From CAYPZL01 sp964415045 (GTDB taxonomy: Bacteria; Planctomycetota; Phycisphaerae; Sedimentisphaerales; Anaerobacaceae), in NCBI GenBank assembly GCA_964415045.1, contig CAYPZL010000134.1, forward strand, positions 1 to 16,043: DNA of 16,043 bases. Direction: 5' to 3'. Below are positions 13,251-16,043 of the stretch, piece after piece (within the stretch, counting starts at the first letter, position 1; every line of letters begins with the position of its first letter). The notes under the pieces are model-generated. The model was given only the letters and a program-made list of their open reading frames with translations, did not search any database and had not been told where the DNA came from. Both the position numbers and the translations under genes were made by a program.

Positions 13251-15218
13251 CTATGCGTTGGGTCCGTGTGGTCGTTGATCCGGGGTCATGAGCCGGCGAG
13301 CACGGTCGAGCAGGGGGTGGGGGTATCCTTCCCGTTCGAGGATGCGCAGAGCCGTCCTGGTCTCGGCGGGGCCGGGGCGAAGGAGATAATCGAACGCAAT
13401 GCCGCCGTCGGCTAAGTGCTCCTGGAAGTGGTGGTTCTCCGCTTCCGCAGCGACTGCTGCGGTCTGCGCGAGCGTCTCCTCATGCGTGGCGACGATAAAA
13501 AAGTGTCTGGATGCCATCAGGTGTTCCAGCAGGGCGATCCCGGCGGCCGTTCTCTCCTGGGAGTTGGTGCCGCGGAAAGGCTCGTCGATCAGGCCGAGCA
13601 TCGGGCTTGCCGTCTCGGTGTCCAGGACCATCCGGCGCAGCCGGCGGACCTCGGAGAGAAAATAGCTTTCGTGCCTGGCGAGGTCGTCGCGGATCCGGAC
13701 GTCGGTTATCAATCGCATGGGCGAGCCCGTCATCTCCCGGGCCGGCACGGCCGCGCCGATCTGGGCCAGCAGCGAGTTGATCCCGACCATGCGCAGAAAA
13801 GTGCTCTTGCCGGCAGCATTCGGCCCCGTAATGACCCACGTTCGCTTCTGCGGTGTCAGCCTAACGCTGTTGGAGACGACGTCGCGCTCGGGAACGAGAG
13901 GATGGCGGCCTTCCTTGATCGAGAGTCCCGTGCTCGCTGTGAACTTCGGATAGCAGGCTACCGGCTGTTCCGTCGAGAAGCAGGCCAGAGAGCAGAGGGC
14001 CTCCAGTTCGGCCAGGGCCGAGAGACCCCGAAGCAGCACGTCACGGTTGGGCGTCACGCGTGCCAGGATCGCCTCTGCCACGTGGAGGTCCAGCAAGATC
14101 ACCGCGTTGAGCAAACCGCGCACGAGGCCGTGCAGTGCGGCCCATTCCAGCCAGGCGCACAAAGAGGGGATTCTGGCCCGGGTGGTGACCGGATGGAAAT
14201 GGTCTTTCAGCGCGCCCAGGACGGTCTCGCTCGGCAACTCCCGGTCGGCCCGCCGGGCTACGACGAGGAGACGCTGCAGGGCGGAGCGTAGGCCGGCCCA
14301 AGGGGCCACCGAGGTCTGCAAACGCGCAAACATGCGGCGGCAGACGAGCTGGATCAGGCCGTTCAGGATCAGCACGCCTACAAGCAGCCGTCCCCATTCG
14401 TAGTGCCCGGCACCGATCCGGAAAACGGCATAGACGACGAGCAGACCGCCGCAAACGGACCACAGCCGGATGCCCTTCGAGACGAGGCGGTGCGCCGGGG
14501 CGCTGGTTTCGTGCAGGAGTCCGACGATTGTGTCGAGACGGCCGGAACTGCCCCGCAACGCCACGAGCGAGGCCATGATGCGCAGTCGCTGCTCGTTGTG
14601 GCCGGCGAGCCATTCGACCGCGCGCTGGCGCCGGCCGATGTGCTCGGTAGAGAGTAACGGACGGTCCAGTACGTCCCGCAGCCGCCGGGCGCCGAGGTCC
14701 GTGGAAGTGCGGTTGAGCAAACCGAAGATGCCGACGGGTGGTCCGTAGAGGTCGAGGTCGTCGCGTTCCTGATCCGTAAGCGGCCAGTCGCGCCCCGTCT
14801 CGAAAAGTGCCGGCAGAGAAGCCGCCGCGCCCGTCGCATCCTCGGGACGCTGCCACGTGCGGACCGGACGCTCGCGGTCGACGCTCGCGTGCAGCGATTC
14901 GTCCACCACGACGAGCAGACGCCCGGCAAACGCACGTTTGCCTTCCCAGTTCGTGTGCCTCAGGATTGCGAGCAGGAAAGCGGCCAGGCCCGCCGCTGAC
15001 GCCGCCAGCGCCAGCGACGGATGGCCCCTCAGGGCCACGACAAGGCAAATGCCGCCCAAAAAAACGGCCAGCCGGATCCGGGACCAGCGGGTTTCGAGCC
15101 GGCGGTAGCGGGTGTGATCGCCCTGGACTTTCTCGCGCCAGGCGGTCAGCCAATCGCGGCAGGACGATCTTCCGGGGGGCCTTCGCTGTGGCTTTGCTCT
15201 ATCGACGATCCGTGTCAT
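13251..15218 (-). CDS. Membrane-anchored MutS-family ATPase
   Basis: This 655-residue protein ends in a MutS-type ATPase domain: Walker A GPNAAGKST (465-473), Walker B MLGLIDEPFRGTNSQE (540-555), and the switch histidine in VATHEETL (His579). Ahead of it are a MutS core-like helical region (IFGLLNRTSTDLGARRLRD, about 164-182) and two pairs of likely membrane helices at about 48-88 and 252-293. The mismatch-reading N-terminal domain of true MutS is absent, and the membrane helices make ordinary mismatch repair unlikely. Similar proteins are known in Bacteroidota and others without a settled role. The ATG at 15218 is preferred; a TTG at 15254 also opens the frame, and neither has a ribosome site. 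It lies 53 nt after the aspartyl-protease-like gene on the same strand. Confidence 0.82.
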   Translation of the reverse strand: MTRIVDRAKPQRRPPGRSSCRDWLTAWREKVQGDHTRYRRLETRWSRIRLAVFLGGICLVVALRGHPSLALAASAAGLAAFLLAILRHTNWEGKRAFAGRLLVVVDESLHASVDRERPVRTWQRPEDATGAAASLPALFETGRDWPLTDQERDDLDLYGPPVGIFGLLNRTSTDLGARRLRDVLDRPLLSTEHIGRRQRAVEWLAGHNEQRLRIMASLVALRGSSGRLDTIVGLLHETSAPAHRLVSKGIRLWSVCGGLLVVYAVFRIGAGHYEWGRLLVGVLILNGLIQLVCRRMFARLQTSVAPWAGLRSALQRLLVVARRADRELPSETVLGALKDHFHPVTTRARIPSLCAWLEWAALHGLVRGLLNAVILLDLHVAEAILARVTPNRDVLLRGLSALAELEALCSLACFSTEQPVACYPKFTASTGLSIKEGRHPLVPERDVVSNSVRLTPQKRTWVITGPNAAGKSTFLRMVGINSLLAQIGAAVPAREMTGSPMRLITDVRIRDDLARHESYFLSEVRRLRRMVLDTETASPMLGLIDEPFRGTNSQERTAAGIALLEHLMASRHFFIVATHEETLAQTAAVAAEAENHHFQEHLADGGIAFDYLLRPGPAETRTALRILEREGYPHPLLDRARRLMTPDQRPHGPNA

Positions 15219-15271
15219 GCAGTTACAGATACCATCGGTGCCGTCGCAGTGCAAGAAGGGACATCATGCCG

Positions 15272-16006
15272 TCAGTCGGGAAAAATGTTTTGCAGCGCGA
15301 CCTCCACGTCCAGGCTCTCCCCGTTTCGTTTGAGGCCGAGTTGGAGTACGGTCCCGGCCGGTCGCGACCAGAACCGGCTCAACGGCAGGACGCGTGGGTC
15401 GGTTTGCCACTTCGTCACGTCCAGCTCACCGATGCGCAGCAGGAGATCGCCGTCGCGAACCCCGGCCTCGTATGCAGGACTGCCTTGGACGACATGTGCG
15501 ACCAAATCGTTGCTTTGAAGGTTGGCAGGAACGAAGACCGCGCCAAGCCGGTTGTACTCGTAAGGGTTCGGCCTCTCCGGACGCGCATGACTCTTGAGGT
15601 ACACCTTCCCGCCTTTGCCGTCGACGACGATCGACAAACGCAGCAGGGCAAACAGACCCAATGTTGCAGCGTAATCGTCGCCGACGCCTAGCTTGCCCAC
15701 GGCGCTTCGGTTGGAAACAGGGATCTCCCGGAAGACTAGGCCGCCCAGCGTCAGCTCGGGGGCCCAGCGTTCTTCCGTTACCATGAGACCGATGCCCGGC
15801 GTATATGCCGCGTTCAGGGTCGCAGGTTGATCGGGATGAGCATCAATCCATTTCTGCCAGGGTCGTCGGTTCAGGTCTACACCACCGCCGTTGCCGGTGT
15901 CAACCAGGACCTCGCTGGGTTCGCCCGGCTTGGCTGGTATTTGCACGATCAGGACTCCGGCGTTGGGACGGATCGTCCAGCATTGGCACTGTACTACTAA
16001 CCTCAA
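15272..16006 (-). CDS. Aspartyl-protease-like PDZ protein, N-terminus uncertain
   Basis: This frame of 244 residues joins a retropepsin-like domain and a PDZ domain. The protease part runs from about 15 to 138 with the active-site-like triad Asp36-Thr37-Gly38 in EVLVDTGNGG and a later GLFALLRLSIVVDGKGGKVYL. The PDZ part (about 154-238) has SPAYEAGVRDGDLLLRIGEL. Relatives known to me have a signal peptide and often more sequence in front. Here the frame opens only at a TTG (16006) without a ribosome site, and an in-frame stop lies at 16015-16013. A different frame is open from the window edge across this point, so the gene may be frameshifted or 5'-truncated. It is upstream of the mutS-like gene and may be co-transcribed. 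Confidence 0.65.
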   Translation of the reverse strand: MRLVVQCQCWTIRPNAGVLIVQIPAKPGEPSEVLVDTGNGGGVDLNRRPWQKWIDAHPDQPATLNAAYTPGIGLMVTEERWAPELTLGGLVFREIPVSNRSAVGKLGVGDDYAATLGLFALLRLSIVVDGKGGKVYLKSHARPERPNPYEYNRLGAVFVPANLQSNDLVAHVVQGSPAYEAGVRDGDLLLRIGELDVTKWQTDPRVLPLSRFWSRPAGTVLQLGLKRNGESLDVEVALQNIFPD

Positions 16007-16043
16007 ACATCGTTAAGTTTTTGACGAAGTTGTCAAGCGGCAG

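Noticed and set aside
1..16043. CRISPR arrays, insertion sequences, tRNA or rRNA genes
   Set aside because: No regularly spaced repeats, transposase-like frames, tRNA-like cloverleaf or rRNA signature sequences were seen on either strand.

Overview
The window looks like chromosomal DNA of an anaerobic, polysaccharide-degrading bacterium, most plausibly a Planctomycetota member (Phycisphaerae/Sedimentisphaerales type). The reasons are a high-GC coding style with long antisense shadow frames, a NIF-type rather than ISC/SUF-type Fe-S assembly pair, several secreted carbohydrate-active enzymes with Sec or twin-arginine leaders and no SusC/SusD pair, and small toxin-antitoxin-like modules. The phylum is an inference; no rRNA or tRNA gene is present to fix it.

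Left part (1-4469, all + strand). A perfect 13-bp hairpin precedes nifU-nifS (112-2154), a complete Fe-S scaffold plus cysteine desulfurase pair with every key cysteine and lysine in place. A promoter at 2255-2283 then leads into a compact, overlapping three-gene run. It begins with a PIN-like toxin that has lost its middle by an in-frame deletion (2329-2577), continues with an intact small antitoxin-like protein (2567-2752), and ends with a three-helix membrane protein (2749-3171). A class I-type polyphosphate kinase 2 (3221-4108) and a small PQ-loop/SemiSWEET-like membrane protein (4191-4469) follow.

Centre (4483-11152, + strand). A hairpin and an extended -10 promoter precede a four-gene carbohydrate cassette with tight spacing (11, 38 and 25 nt). 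It encodes a large secreted GH2-like enzyme, a secreted five-bladed beta-propeller glycosidase-like protein, a twin-arginine (alpha/alpha)6-barrel glycosidase-like protein, and a twin-arginine alpha/beta-hydrolase esterase. Together these could remove backbone or side-chain sugars and ester groups from one decorated polysaccharide outside the cytoplasm. A possible 17-codon leader peptide overlaps the start of the GH2 gene.

Right part (11197-16043, mostly - strand). A two-gene toxin-antitoxin-like pair (11651 to 11197) and an AIM24/TIGR00266 protein with a large in-frame internal deletion (12110-11751) lie on the - strand. Divergent from them is a cysteine-poor Rrf2-family regulator (12301-12696) whose sigma70-like -10 box sits inside a palindrome. 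The 554-bp gap after it is rich in inverted repeats and holds a candidate small structured RNA of about 108 nt (13017-13124) with its own promoter and terminator. A membrane-anchored MutS-family ATPase (15218-13251) and an aspartyl-protease/PDZ protein with an uncertain N-terminus (16006-15272) close the window.

The points most worth attention are the two separate genes with clean in-frame internal deletions, the structured RNA candidate, and the uncharacterised four-enzyme carbohydrate cassette.
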